Shown here in pieces: positions 1 to 7,894 of a stretch of 34,363 nucleotides of DNA. This stretch comes from Nostoc favosum CHAB5714 (lineage in GTDB: Bacteria > Cyanobacteriota > Cyanobacteriia > Cyanobacteriales > Nostocaceae), in contig NZ_JAIVFQ010000073.1 of the NCBI RefSeq assembly GCF_020829495.1, positions 1-34,363 of the forward strand. Reading direction: 5' to 3'. Every line of letters starts with the position of its first letter. The first letter of the stretch is position 1. Made by a program: the position numbers and the translations under genes. The notes under the pieces were generated by a model. The model ran no database searches, was not told where the DNA came from, and saw nothing but the letters and a program-made list of their open reading frames with translations.

Positions 1-2
1 AT

Positions 3-92
3 GAAGCACAAAGACGTGGAGTAAGTGCTAGTGAGTTAATGGAAGAATTTGGACGGCGAATAAATTCGCCTACGGCTTACCCCCATAAATAA
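3..92 (+). CDS. 3' end of an unidentified CDS (partial)
   Basis: Frame 3 is open from the window edge to a TAA at 90-92 and reads EAQRRGVSASELMEEFGRRI, then a short tail. The charged, helical composition suggests the C-terminus of a small regulator or antitoxin, but no family can be named. The last codons run into a pair of hairpins (55-104), so the tail after about residue 20 may be repeat sequence rather than the original C-terminus. It could also be a chance open frame. The beginning lies outside the window. Confidence 0.25.
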   Translation, partial: EAQRRGVSASELMEEFGRRINSPTAYPHK

Positions 93-104
93 ATTTAGGG
101 GCTT
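55..104. repeat. Two consecutive hairpins; the second has a bulged-A stem
   Basis: The first hairpin is GGCGAA-taaa-TTCGCC (55-70), a perfect 6-bp stem with a tetraloop. The second (81-101) is CCCC-A-TAAAT-AA-ATTTA-GGGG followed by CTT, giving 4-bp and 5-bp stems separated by one unpaired A. A hairpin of identical layout but different stem sequence occurs at 34230-34253. Stem-loops with a single bulged base are what Y1 transposases of the IS200/IS605 group recognise at their element ends, so a transposon-end relic is one reading. A terminator or repetitive palindrome is another. Confidence 0.6.
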
Positions 105-163
105 GCACGCCGCGACTTACTCGGTCATCATAGTTAAGGTAAAAACATTCTGGAGATAAGACA

Positions 164-760
164 ACGGTTTACGCACGCCCTCTAGCACGGTTAATTGAGC
201 AATTGCAACGCCTACCGGGAGTTGGCCCCAAATCTGCCCAACGACTGGCTTTGCATATTTTGAAGCGACCAGAAGCAGAAGTAGAAGCTTTGGCACAAGC
301 GCTAATTGAGGCAAAAAAACAGATAGGCTTGTGTTCTGTTTGCTTTCACTTATCTGCTGAACCTGTTTGTGAAATTTGCCGCAATGCCAACCGTGACAAT
401 AATACTATTTGTGTCGTAGCAGATCCTCGTGATGTGATTGCGCTAGAAAAAACCCGCGAATACAAAGGGAAATATCACGTTTTGGGTGGGGTGATTTCGC
501 CAATTGATGGAATTGGCCCAGAACAGTTGACTATACTGGCTTTGCAGCGCCGGGTGAATCAGCAAAAACCTCAAGAAGTGATTCTGGCAATTAGTCCGAG
601 TGTAGAAGGGGAGACAACAACACTGTATATCGGTCAGCTACTGAAACCATTTACCAAGGTGACGCGGATTGCCTTTGGTTTGCCTGTAGGTGGTGATTTG
701 GAGTACGCCGACGAAGTGACCCTGGCAAGGGCATTGGAAGGACGCAGGGAGTTAGATTAG
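164..760 (+). CDS. recR: Recombination protein RecR, apparently with an ACG start codon
   Basis: RecR acts with RecF and RecO to load RecA at single-stranded gaps. Visible in order: helix-hairpin-helix (RLPGVGPKSAQRLALHIL), a four-Cys zinc finger, and a Toprim domain (CVVADPRDVIALEKT; SPSVEGETTTLY). The C-terminus GGDLEYADEVTLARALEGRR is typical. The first conventional start is TTG 203, but it would remove the conserved VYARPLARLIEQ segment and has no Shine-Dalgarno. Reading from ACG at 164 gives 198 aa, close to the usual length of about 200. It also puts the zinc-finger cysteines at 57, 60, 69 and 72, the E. coli RecR positions. GGAG at 152-155 stands 8 nt before the ACG. Either a rare non-AUG start or a base error replaced an ATG here. 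Identity is certain; the start codon is inferred. Confidence 0.9.
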   Translation, partial: TVYARPLARLIEQLQRLPGVGPKSAQRLALHILKRPEAEVEALAQALIEAKKQIGLCSVCFHLSAEPVCEICRNANRDNNTICVVADPRDVIALEKTREYKGKYHVLGGVISPIDGIGPEQLTILALQRRVNQQKPQEVILAISPSVEGETTTLYIGQLLKPFTKVTRIAFGLPVGGDLEYADEVTLARALEGRRELD

Positions 761-820
761 GCTTAATTAAGGTTATAAATTTTAGATTTAAGCCTTCTCC
801 ACTCCCATGCACTGTCAGCA

Positions 821-840
821 TCCCCACTCCCCACTCCCCA
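821..840. repeat. Heptanucleotide tandem repeat (CCCCACT)
   Basis: About two and a half copies of CCCCACT sit between the convergent recR and glycosyltransferase genes. It is the complement of the GGGGAGT repeat upstream of recF (from 16502). Such 7-bp short tandem repeats are common in spacers of heterocyst-forming cyanobacteria. Confidence 0.7.
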
Positions 841-842
841 GC

Positions 843-2708
843 TTATTGACAATGATAAAGTTTATATTCGTAGCCATCGATGCTAGGCATTGATTGAGTA
901 TCAGACATAACGCATGTTTTGACGGCTTCTGCTACGGGTGCGTGAAAGTTTACCAGCCACAAGTCAAAAGGTCGTGGTAATTTCTTTAAAGTATTTTCCA
1001 CAATGGTGGAAGTATTGGGGTTTTTGTCTTGATGGGCAAGGAGAAATAGAGGTTTTTGGAGTGAATTTGCAAGTTTAATCTCCCTAGCAACTCCCATCAT
1101 TTCCCCAGTGTGTACATAAGTTTTGTGGGTGGTGGCAATCAGTACTGGTACTGGGGATGTTTGTTGAATTAGTTGCACAAACAGGTCAGGGCGATAATAT
1201 TTTTGATAGCCAAGATTGCAGATTACTGTAACTGCACTGAAAAATCCCATTAGCCAAATTAACATCACGGCTTTTTTACCGTTTATTCCCCATTTACCTA
1301 TGCTTTTTATACCATTTTTCCCTTGTTCTCTTTCCATCAATTCCTTGGGGGGATTCCAACAAACTGCGAGACTTGCGCCTAGTAAAACAACGATCGCGGG
1401 AAAGTAAACAAAGTTATATCTAGCACCCCTGGTCAGGTCAATACCCAAAAAGTACGTAAAGATAAAGAATAAAGCGATCGCACTGAGCACTACTCCCATA
1501 AACACCTGAATCATAATCCGGTTTTCTGGGTGCTGTAGTTGAATCTTGATCCCACGCAGCAAAATTGGTACTGCCCAAATAAAGAAAGTCAGCATCACCA
1601 CTCCAGAAGGAATCACAACTAATAGCTGTGAAGATTCAACTGGCAGGAGGGAAATCATTGCAATCAATGTTCCTAAAGCTTGAAAAATTGGGCTTAACCA
1701 ATCTAGTCCAACGCGCGAACCTCGAATCCAGTCGGTCAAATTATCACGATTTTTATTCTCTAACAAGATTGGTATCCAAATTAAACCCGCCACACAAGTA
1801 CCTATAGCAACGGCATAGATGCGCCGCCAGGGAGGAGAGAAGAGGAGAGAAAATTTGCTGCTAGTTTGCAATTGAAGCCAACCAAGAAAAATCAAAACTA
1901 CGGCTTCTGTGCAGAGGGTGAGGGTAAAGAAATAATGAGAAGCAATACCTAAAGCATTAATTCCTACCCATAAAAGTGTTACCCATATAGGTAAAGGTGT
2001 GCGGTTTTGAATATGACGTGTGGCAATTACTAAGCAGGTGAGGGAACCAGTTACCCATAAGATTGCCAAAGTGTAATGACGCGCTTCTTGTGCTAAAAAT
2101 ACGCCATAGGGTGATACTGCCATCATGGCAGCAGTCAAGTGCCCCACCAAGTTCGAGCGAAACGCTACTCTACCTAATACGTAAAAACACGGGATTGAAG
2201 CAGCACCGATTATAGCTGGTAGCGATCGCGCCGCAAACAGCGATACTAATCCTCCGTCGCTGGGAAATAATTTCATCCACAGGTAAGCCAGCACAAAATA
2301 CAGTGGTGGATGGTTATCTTGTGTAGCTAAGTTATGAACCACATCACCAATACTAGCCGCCGGGTTTGGTTGCAGTGGTTGTAATAGGATATCAGGTGCG
2401 ATCGCTTGATCTAGGGGTACTGATAAAAAAGTATTCCCCAAGCTAAACACCAAGGTGGCAAACTCATCAGTCCAAGGAGGCTTTGCAGTCAAGTTGGTTA
2501 GGCGCAAACTGATGCCAATGATCAACCACATTAAGTTCAGCAAGGGGTGAAGCCAAGAAGGAGGGAGGCGAACCTGCCAATTATGCCAATGCTTGGGTTG
2601 TGAGGTAGAACTTGCATCTACTATGGGCACGAAACGGGAAGCATAGACAGCTAGCAACGAGATAATTTTTCTGTAAAAATAAAATGCACCTTGGAAAAAA
2701 ACTCTCAT
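843..2708 (-). CDS. GT39/PMT-like multi-pass membrane glycosyltransferase
   Basis: A 621-aa integral membrane protein with about ten or more hydrophobic segments. It has the GT-C fold hallmarks of the ArnT/PMT group: an acidic pair in the first lumenal loop (WTDEFAT, D81-E82) and a second loop DNHPPLYF (D131, H133). The family transfers sugars from polyprenyl-phosphate donors to lipids or proteins on the outer face of the plasma membrane. The acceptor cannot be told from sequence. The start ATG is preceded by GAGG with 7 nt spacing. The next gene upstream on the same strand (2811-4055) is a polyprenyl-phosphate sugar synthase fused to GtrA, which would supply the donor, so the pair (102-nt gap) is probably one operon and pathway. 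Confidence 0.85.
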   Translation of the reverse strand: MRVFFQGAFYFYRKIISLLAVYASRFVPIVDASSTSQPKHWHNWQVRLPPSWLHPLLNLMWLIIGISLRLTNLTAKPPWTDEFATLVFSLGNTFLSVPLDQAIAPDILLQPLQPNPAASIGDVVHNLATQDNHPPLYFVLAYLWMKLFPSDGGLVSLFAARSLPAIIGAASIPCFYVLGRVAFRSNLVGHLTAAMMAVSPYGVFLAQEARHYTLAILWVTGSLTCLVIATRHIQNRTPLPIWVTLLWVGINALGIASHYFFTLTLCTEAVVLIFLGWLQLQTSSKFSLLFSPPWRRIYAVAIGTCVAGLIWIPILLENKNRDNLTDWIRGSRVGLDWLSPIFQALGTLIAMISLLPVESSQLLVVIPSGVVMLTFFIWAVPILLRGIKIQLQHPENRIMIQVFMGVVLSAIALFFIFTYFLGIDLTRGARYNFVYFPAIVVLLGASLAVCWNPPKELMEREQGKNGIKSIGKWGINGKKAVMLIWLMGFFSAVTVICNLGYQKYYRPDLFVQLIQQTSPVPVLIATTHKTYVHTGEMMGVAREIKLANSLQKPLFLLAHQDKNPNTSTIVENTLKKLPRPFDLWLVNFHAPVAEAVKTCVMSDTQSMPSIDGYEYKLYHCQ

Positions 2709-2810
2709 TGCCGGGCCTCACACGAATGGATTTGTAGATTTGACGTTTTAGATTTGAGTTCGTTCTAAAGTCTAAGAACAAAAATCAAAATCTCAAATCC
2801 CTGGTTGTGA

Positions 2811-4055
2811 TTATTTCACATCAGTGACGCGCCAGCTAAGTTTCAAATTAATCCAGAAATTCCAGATGGTAACGACTGCGATCGCTATAAAGTTCGCAAT
2901 ATAACGGTTAGGAATAACAAAATTTAATACCAAATTTAATATCAGTACATTCAATACCAGTCCAGCAAGACAAATGGCGTTGAATTTCACAAACCGCTTC
3001 AGGCGTTGCTGCCATTGTTGCTGTCTGGCGCTGACATCCGCAAATGTCCAAGCGTCATTCCAGAAGAAATTATTTAAAATTGCAATTTCACCAGCAATAA
3101 TTTTGCTGGGCGTCAGTGGCCAAGCCAAGGTAGTCGGATCACTGAGCAAGTAAAGCACTGCCATATCTACAAATACCCCACTAAAGCCAACCAACCCAAA
3201 GCGGAGGAATCGACGAACTGGGAAATTGACTTTTCTACTCAATCGTCCTACCCGTCCTGTGGAGAGCCGCAACCGTACCAAGTGGTGGATGTAATCTATA
3301 TATTGCTTCCATGTCACCTTACTCTCACCCTCTTTGCGTTCGCAGAATACATACCCAACTTCGGCAACTTGGTTTACCTTTCCCCGCCCGATTACTTCTA
3401 GGAGAATTTTGTATCCTACTGGATTAAGTGTTGCATTTGCGATCGCACTCCGGCGCACCATAAAATAACCACTCATGGGGTCGGAAACTCTGCCTAGCAC
3501 CCCCGGCAAAATCACCAAGCCTAACATCTGAGCGCCACGAGACAAGACACGCCTGACAACACTCCAGCTACTGACACCGCCTCCGTCCACATGGCGACTG
3601 GCTACTGCCAAATCTGCTCCCTGATCAACACTACGCAACAGTTGCGTCAGCACCTCTGGTGGATGCTGCAAATCTCCATCAATCACCCCCAACACACTTC
3701 CGGTAGCTGCTTGCCACCCACGAATCACTGCTGAGGATAGCCCCCGTTCCTGTTGGCGTCGCATCACCCGCAACTGCGGATATTCTGTGAGCAAGGATTG
3801 TGCTATTTCCCAAGTTCGGTCTGGGCTATCATCGTCTACCACAATCAATTCATAGTTTCCTGGAATAGATTCATCCAGTAACTGACTCAATATGCTGACC
3901 ACATTCTTGATGTTGTCACGTTCTTTATAAGTAGGAATTACTAGGGAAAGATGGATAGATTTACTACTTGTACGCACACCGTTAGGGGGCAACTCTAAAA
4001 TTTTTAATGGCCCAGTTGGTACTGTTAACAGCGAGTTGGATGAGTTTTCCTTCAT
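2811..4055 (-). CDS. GT2 polyprenyl-phosphate sugar synthase fused to a GtrA-like membrane domain
   Basis: 414 aa in two parts. Residues about 36-250 are a DPM1-like family-2 glycosyltransferase with LSLVIPTYKERDNI, DDDSPDRT (74-81), DGDLQHPP (126-133, the metal-binding DxD) and RHVDGGG (154-160). Residues about 280-410 are four hydrophobic segments of the GtrA type, ending NFWINLKLSWRV. The first part makes a polyprenyl-phosphate-linked hexose at the cytoplasmic face; the GtrA part is thought to help flip it. The product fits as donor for the GT39-type enzyme encoded just downstream. No strong Shine-Dalgarno is seen at ATG 4055. The N-terminal 35 residues are not conserved-looking and could be a linker. 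Confidence 0.9.
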   Translation of the reverse strand: MKENSSNSLLTVPTGPLKILELPPNGVRTSSKSIHLSLVIPTYKERDNIKNVVSILSQLLDESIPGNYELIVVDDDSPDRTWEIAQSLLTEYPQLRVMRRQQERGLSSAVIRGWQAATGSVLGVIDGDLQHPPEVLTQLLRSVDQGADLAVASRHVDGGGVSSWSVVRRVLSRGAQMLGLVILPGVLGRVSDPMSGYFMVRRSAIANATLNPVGYKILLEVIGRGKVNQVAEVGYVFCERKEGESKVTWKQYIDYIHHLVRLRLSTGRVGRLSRKVNFPVRRFLRFGLVGFSGVFVDMAVLYLLSDPTTLAWPLTPSKIIAGEIAILNNFFWNDAWTFADVSARQQQWQQRLKRFVKFNAICLAGLVLNVLILNLVLNFVIPNRYIANFIAIAVVTIWNFWINLKLSWRVTDVK

Positions 4056-4726
4056 AATTTCACATTACAGAACGAGATGTGTAAAAACCGAGATCAACAA
4101 AGCCGAACATCTGCTGACTGGCTTGATTGACTGAACCTGGTTAGTCAAAATTTGATGAATACTTTTATTACAGTTAGCTGTTTTGAAAAGTTTAGTAATT
4201 TCCGCGCCTCAATTCAAAATATTTTCCTAAGCTTCATCTAAACTTTACCTTAAACCACTTAAGTTTATGGTAGCTGGCGGACGCTTAAAAACTTTTTTAT
4301 ACAAACAATCAACACTGTAGCATTACATTAGCTAAATCAGCAAATATACAGTTTACCCAGACTATGTAGACATCTCGATTAATACGGCTTTTAGCTTTAC
4401 AAGATAATAATTTTAGATTCTTTTTCGGAGATATCTAATCTACCAATCCAAAATCATTCGTGAACGAATAATACCTTTGTAGCGGATTATGGAAACTGTA
4501 ACGCACCCACTTGATGTTTTAAAAAGTTATTATAATTACAATTATTTCTAACTATTTACACTTACTTAGCAAGTACTGGTTCACAAAATCTTAAAATTAG
4601 TGGGAAACAAGAAAGTGGTGAATCCGAATCAGCAGCTAATTGCATTCTGAATTCTGACCTCTGACTTCGGAATTATTCTTGAATCCAGATAAATATCAAG
4701 GCTATTTAGCTGAAACAGCGAGAAGC

Positions 4727-4755
4727 CTCACGTCTGTCCCTTCGGGGAGCGTGAG
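4727..4755. repeat. Hairpin with TTCG tetraloop, dispersed-repeat type
   Basis: CTCACG (4727-4732) pairs with CGTGAG (4750-4755), and inside it TCCC-ttcg-GGGA (4737-4748) closes a UUCG-type tetraloop. The style (short GC stem, ttcg loop) matches small palindromic repeats scattered through Nostocales genomes. No T-tract follows, so it is not an obvious terminator. Confidence 0.6.
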
Positions 4756-4818
4756 ATGTAAGTCGGAGTAATAGAGGACGTAAGAAATCTACTACTGTGC
4801 TTTCTGCTGGACAGGAAG

Positions 4819-4847
4819 CCTACACTGACCTTACGGTACAGTGTAGG
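4819..4847. repeat. 12-bp stem-loop, CCTACACTG/CAGTGTAGG
   Basis: The arms CCTACACTG (4819-4827) and CAGTGTAGG (4839-4847) are perfect. The stem continues as ACC/GGT with one bulged A and a 4-nt loop ttac. It is one of the strongest isolated hairpins in the window and lies about 490 bp before cbiM. No poly-T follows on either strand, so a structured RNA, protein-binding palindrome or repeat are all possible. Confidence 0.6.
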
Positions 4848-5339
4848 TAGTTCACTAAATAAATTCGCGCTTTTGGGCACTGCAATGCTCTGCCCCGACG
4901 ATAGATGTGGCTTAAATAAATCAAAACTGCTGTAATGTAAATAGTGATAAATATATCTCAACCCTAAAAGCAGCAAAGCAATTCAAAATGTTCGCGTAGC
5001 GTCTCGTAGAGAAGAAAGGCAATCCTAGCCAGGCTTTTGGCGATTGAGAATATGCATTTAATCTGCATATTTCCTTATTAAAGTCAAGTTTTTTCGATTT
5101 TTTCAAAATTTTATCAATATTTAGCGATATATATAAAAATAAAGTTAACAAAAATTAATAAAATAGGAAATAAGTATACTATTTAGCAGCCATTGGATAG
5201 TAAATATCTCGAAAGTAACAGCATAAAATCCCCCAAGAGGGCATTGCAAAAAAGGTGAAAATTTTGTTTGTTATTAATTTAATGCTTTTGTTTTATTGCT
5301 TGTATTGAGTAAATAAACGTCTATTGTACAGGGTAGATC

Positions 5340-6263
5340 ATGCATATTCCTGATGGATTTGTTTCTCTTCCAGTGGCAGGGGCTACTGGTTTAGCGAGTG
5401 TAGCAGCACTCTTTATTGCCTTCGAGCGATCGCAAGAGGCTTTTGGTATCCGTCGTGCGCCCATACTGGGACTAACCACCGCCTTTATCTTTGCCGCCCA
5501 GATGATCAATTTTCCGGTAGCAGGGGGTACTAGTGGTCACTTGTTGGGGGGAACCTTAGCTGCGATCGTTTTGGGCAGTCCTTGGGCAGGAACGTTGTGT
5601 ATCGCCACAGTTTTAATTATTCAAGCTGTGCTGTTTGCTGATGGTGGCATTACAGCCTTGGGAGCGAATATTTTGAACATGGCAGTAGTTGGTGTTTGGG
5701 TTGGCTGGGTTTTAACCCAAACTTTGCAGCGACTGTTTGGGGGATCTAAAGGGCGCTTACCTTTGGCTGCTGGCATTGCAGCTGGGGTAAGTGTAGTAGT
5801 AGCTGCTATTGCTTGTGCCATTGAGTTAGCCCTTTCAGGAACTGCACCCGTAGCCATAGTTTTACCAGCTATGACTGGTGTGCATATTCTGATTGGCATT
5901 GGCGAAGGGATAATTACTGGGGGTGTGCTGACTTATTTAGCCACAGCCAGACCAGATTTGTTACCAGGGGAACAGCAGGAGTTTCGCGGTTGGTCTGTAC
6001 CCATTGTCACCATTTTCTTGATTGCAGGAGTACTGTCACTCTTTGCCTCAGCATGGCCTGATGGTTTGGAGAAAGTCGCCGAAAACACGGGCTTCATCGA
6101 CTTAGCCAGTAAAGTACGGGTAATTGTGCCGACTCCCTTAGCTGACTATGGTATTGAGGGTTTAGGGCCAATTGGCACGAGTATCGCTGGGCTTGTAGGA
6201 GCTACGGTTTGCTTTGCTGTTGCCTTTGGAATTGCCAAGGTAGTGAAACCGAAGAATGCTTAA
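5340..6263 (+). CDS. cbiM: ECF transporter S component CbiM fused to a PDGLE (CbiN/NikN-like) domain
   Basis: 307 aa, membrane-embedded substrate-binding part of a cobalt or nickel importer. The N-terminus MHIPDG is the family signature: the free amino group and His2 help coordinate the metal. Further conserved stretches are AGGTSGHLLGG and a Gly/Ala-rich membrane core of about six helices. From about residue 220 there is an extra module containing WPDGLE and two hydrophobic segments, which corresponds to CbiN/NikN fused in frame, so no separate cbiN is needed. The stop overlaps the start of cbiQ by 8 nt, indicating translational coupling. Whether the ion is Co2+ or Ni2+ cannot be settled; no cobalamin-biosynthesis or hydrogenase gene adjoins. 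Confidence 0.9.
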   Translation: MHIPDGFVSLPVAGATGLASVAALFIAFERSQEAFGIRRAPILGLTTAFIFAAQMINFPVAGGTSGHLLGGTLAAIVLGSPWAGTLCIATVLIIQAVLFADGGITALGANILNMAVVGVWVGWVLTQTLQRLFGGSKGRLPLAAGIAAGVSVVVAAIACAIELALSGTAPVAIVLPAMTGVHILIGIGEGIITGGVLTYLATARPDLLPGEQQEFRGWSVPIVTIFLIAGVLSLFASAWPDGLEKVAENTGFIDLASKVRVIVPTPLADYGIEGLGPIGTSIAGLVGATVCFAVAFGIAKVVKPKNA

Positions 6264-6909
6264 ACTTTCCTTACCGTTACGTTTGCAGTTGTCACTAGTG
6301 ATTGTAGTGGGAGCAGCTTTATTAAACCATCATGCTTGGTATTGCTTAGGTGTATATGGCGCGATCGCACTTTTGTGGGCTTGGCTGTTGCGCGTACCCA
6401 TTCGCCGCTTGGGAGGATTACTCGGTACAGAATTGATTTTTTTGTCATTGCTGGCATTGCCCTTGGGATGGGAACGAGCCAGTTTTTTGTTAGTTCGTTC
6501 TCTGGTTTGTTTGGTTACCATGAATAGTTTTTTGTTAACCTTACCGCCCCACAGTTTTGGCATCGCCCTCAAAGGCTTACCTGTACCAGCACCTTTAAAG
6601 GAAAACTTGTTGTTAGCTGGTCAATATATGGAAATTTTGCTCTCAGAAGTGACACGGATGCAACGCAGCGCTCAATTACGCGGTTTGAATGGAACTGCGG
6701 CATGGCTGCGCTACGCCAGTGCTGCCATGATTGGAGCCTTGTATCTCCGTAGTCTAGACAGGGCAGAACGAGTCTATGCGGCAATGGTAACTCGTGGTTA
6801 CAACGGGCAATTGCCCATAGATTCTCCCCTCAGACCAAAAGAGCGTTTTGCCATACTAGTAGCTTGGGCGATCGCTGCTTGTGTAACTCTTACTTCTTAC
6901 AGAATTTAG
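6256..6909 (+). CDS. cbiQ: ECF transporter transmembrane T component CbiQ
   Basis: 217 aa, CbiQ/EcfT family. It links the substrate-binding CbiM to the ATPase CbiO. Hydrophobic segments fill residues about 8-110. Then come the two coupling-helix motifs that contact the ATPase: AQLRGLNG and AMVTRGYNG, each with the Arg-Gly pair of the family. It starts inside the end of cbiM. A final hydrophobic helix (FAILVAWAIAACVTLTSY) ends the protein. Length is slightly below the usual 220-260 aa, but nothing appears missing. Confidence 0.88.
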   Translation: MLKLSLPLRLQLSLVIVVGAALLNHHAWYCLGVYGAIALLWAWLLRVPIRRLGGLLGTELIFLSLLALPLGWERASFLLVRSLVCLVTMNSFLLTLPPHSFGIALKGLPVPAPLKENLLLAGQYMEILLSEVTRMQRSAQLRGLNGTAAWLRYASAAMIGALYLRSLDRAERVYAAMVTRGYNGQLPIDSPLRPKERFAILVAWAIAACVTLTSYRI

Positions 6910-6938
6910 TGCAGTTGTGAATATTGAGTTTGTGAATC

Positions 6939-7703
6939 TTGAAATCTTTAACTTCTAATCCCCAATCACCAACCCATAACCCCCACGCAGCCGTAGTCGA
7001 GGTTGAGAACCTGGTGTATGCCTATTCCCGCCAGGAGCCAGTATTACAAGAAATTTCTTTTACCTTAAATCCGGGCGATCGCGTGGCGTTGATGGGAGCA
7101 ACTGGTTCTGGAAAAAGCACCTTGCTGGAGAACCTAATCGGCTTAAAACAACCGCAAACTGGCAAAATTACGATTAATGGCATCCCGGTAGAACCGAAAA
7201 CTCTAGCCCAAGTACGCCGTCAAATCGGCTTTAGCTTCCAAGATGCCAACGACCAACTATTTATGCCCACCATCTTGGAAGATATCACCTTTGGGCCACG
7301 CAACTATGGAATGTCACCAGCCCAGGCAAGCGATCGCGCCCGGCAGTTATTAGCTGATTTTAGCCTCGAAGCCTACGCCAATCGTTCCGCCCACGAACTC
7401 TCTGGTGGACAAAGACGCCTGGTCGCCCTAGCCTCAATTTTAGCCCTAGACCCGACAATTCTAATTTTGGATGAGCCGACTAACGGTCTTGATCCAGCAT
7501 GGCGGCGTCATTTAGCGCAAGTGTTGTTAAACTTACCCGTGCAGGTGATATTAATTGCTTCTCATGACCTACATTGGCTAGGCAGAGTTACTCAACGCGC
7601 TTTGGTACTGTCTAGTGGTCGCATTCAAATAGACAGCAATATTCAGCCACTTTTGCAAGATGGTGCTATTTTAGACCAGTTGGGTTTGCCGATCGATTGG
7701 TAA
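6939..7703 (+). CDS. cbiO: ECF transporter ATP-binding protein CbiO
   Basis: 254 aa ABC ATPase energising the CbiM-CbiQ importer. Walker A GATGSGKST, Q-loop FQDANDQLF, signature LSGGQRR, Walker B LILDEPTNGLD and switch His ASHD are all present. The FQDANDQLF form of the Q-loop is typical of ECF ATPases. The start is taken as TTG 6939, the first start after an in-frame TGA at 6933. It gives a 19-residue, poorly conserved N-terminal extension (rich in N, P, S, T), so a later start is possible. It lies 29 nt after cbiQ in the same operon. Confidence 0.92.
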   Translation: MKSLTSNPQSPTHNPHAAVVEVENLVYAYSRQEPVLQEISFTLNPGDRVALMGATGSGKSTLLENLIGLKQPQTGKITINGIPVEPKTLAQVRRQIGFSFQDANDQLFMPTILEDITFGPRNYGMSPAQASDRARQLLADFSLEAYANRSAHELSGGQRRLVALASILALDPTILILDEPTNGLDPAWRRHLAQVLLNLPVQVILIASHDLHWLGRVTQRALVLSSGRIQIDSNIQPLLQDGAILDQLGLPIDW

Positions 7704-7734
7704 TTCCAGATGAGGGGGAGCAGGGGAAGAAATC

Positions 7735-7764
7735 AATTCAAAATTCAAAATTCAAAATTCAAAC
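7735..7764. repeat. Heptanucleotide tandem repeat (TTCAAAA)
   Basis: Four copies of TTCAAAA follow the end of cbiO. The unit is a perfect 7-mer, AT-rich, of the short-tandem-repeat class common in cyanobacterial spacers. It separates the cbi operon from the lipoprotein gene. Confidence 0.8.
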
Positions 7765-7795
7765 ATTTTAGAACTTCTGCCTCCTGCTTCCTATC

Positions 7796-7828
7796 CCCAA
7801 TGCCCCATGCCCCATGCCCCATGCCCCT
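7796..7828. repeat. Heptanucleotide tandem repeat (CCCCATG)
   Basis: Four copies of CCCCATG. Because each unit carries an ATG, it creates spurious start codons in front of the lipoprotein gene, one of which (7814) opens a longer but unlikely N-terminus. It is 7 bp long, like the repeats at 821, 7735 and 16502. Confidence 0.8.
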
Positions 7829-7894
7829 ACCTTAGTTACCTTATTTATTCGTAATATTGGATACTATATTCTCGGTTTTTTTGTTGGGGTGTTA

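Larger units (their letters stand above)
4056..5339. other. 1.3-kb non-coding spacer upstream of cbiM
   Basis: AT-rich, without a credible gene. Its short minus-strand frames (around 4728-5151) have no family features and run through repeats. It contains two strong hairpins (listed separately) and, near 4986-5010, a dispersed-repeat string with TCTC-gta-GAGA. A segment at about 4600-4645 (GGGAA ... GGTGAATCC) faintly recalls the start of a cobalamin riboswitch, but the rest of that motif is not visible. This is the shared 5' region of two divergent units (glycosyltransferases and cbiM). Confidence 0.6.

Noticed and set aside
4600..4645. Possible cobalamin riboswitch (GGGAA ... GGTGAATCC)
   Set aside because: The CCCGC-ACTG core and B12 box were not found nearby, and it is about 700 nt before cbiM. 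Kept only as a weak lead.
4728..5151. Two minus-strand frames (82 and 76 aa) upstream of cbiM
   Set aside because: They run through hairpins and repeats, overlap each other and show no protein features.
5621..5899. 92-aa minus-strand frame inside cbiM
   Set aside because: It is the antisense of a strongly conserved membrane gene, has biased composition (Ala, Pro, Thr) and no start signals.
7814..7894. Longer N-terminus of the lipoprotein from ATG 7814
   Set aside because: It lies in a CCCCATG repeat and would bury the signal peptide; ATG 7895 gives a proper lipobox position.
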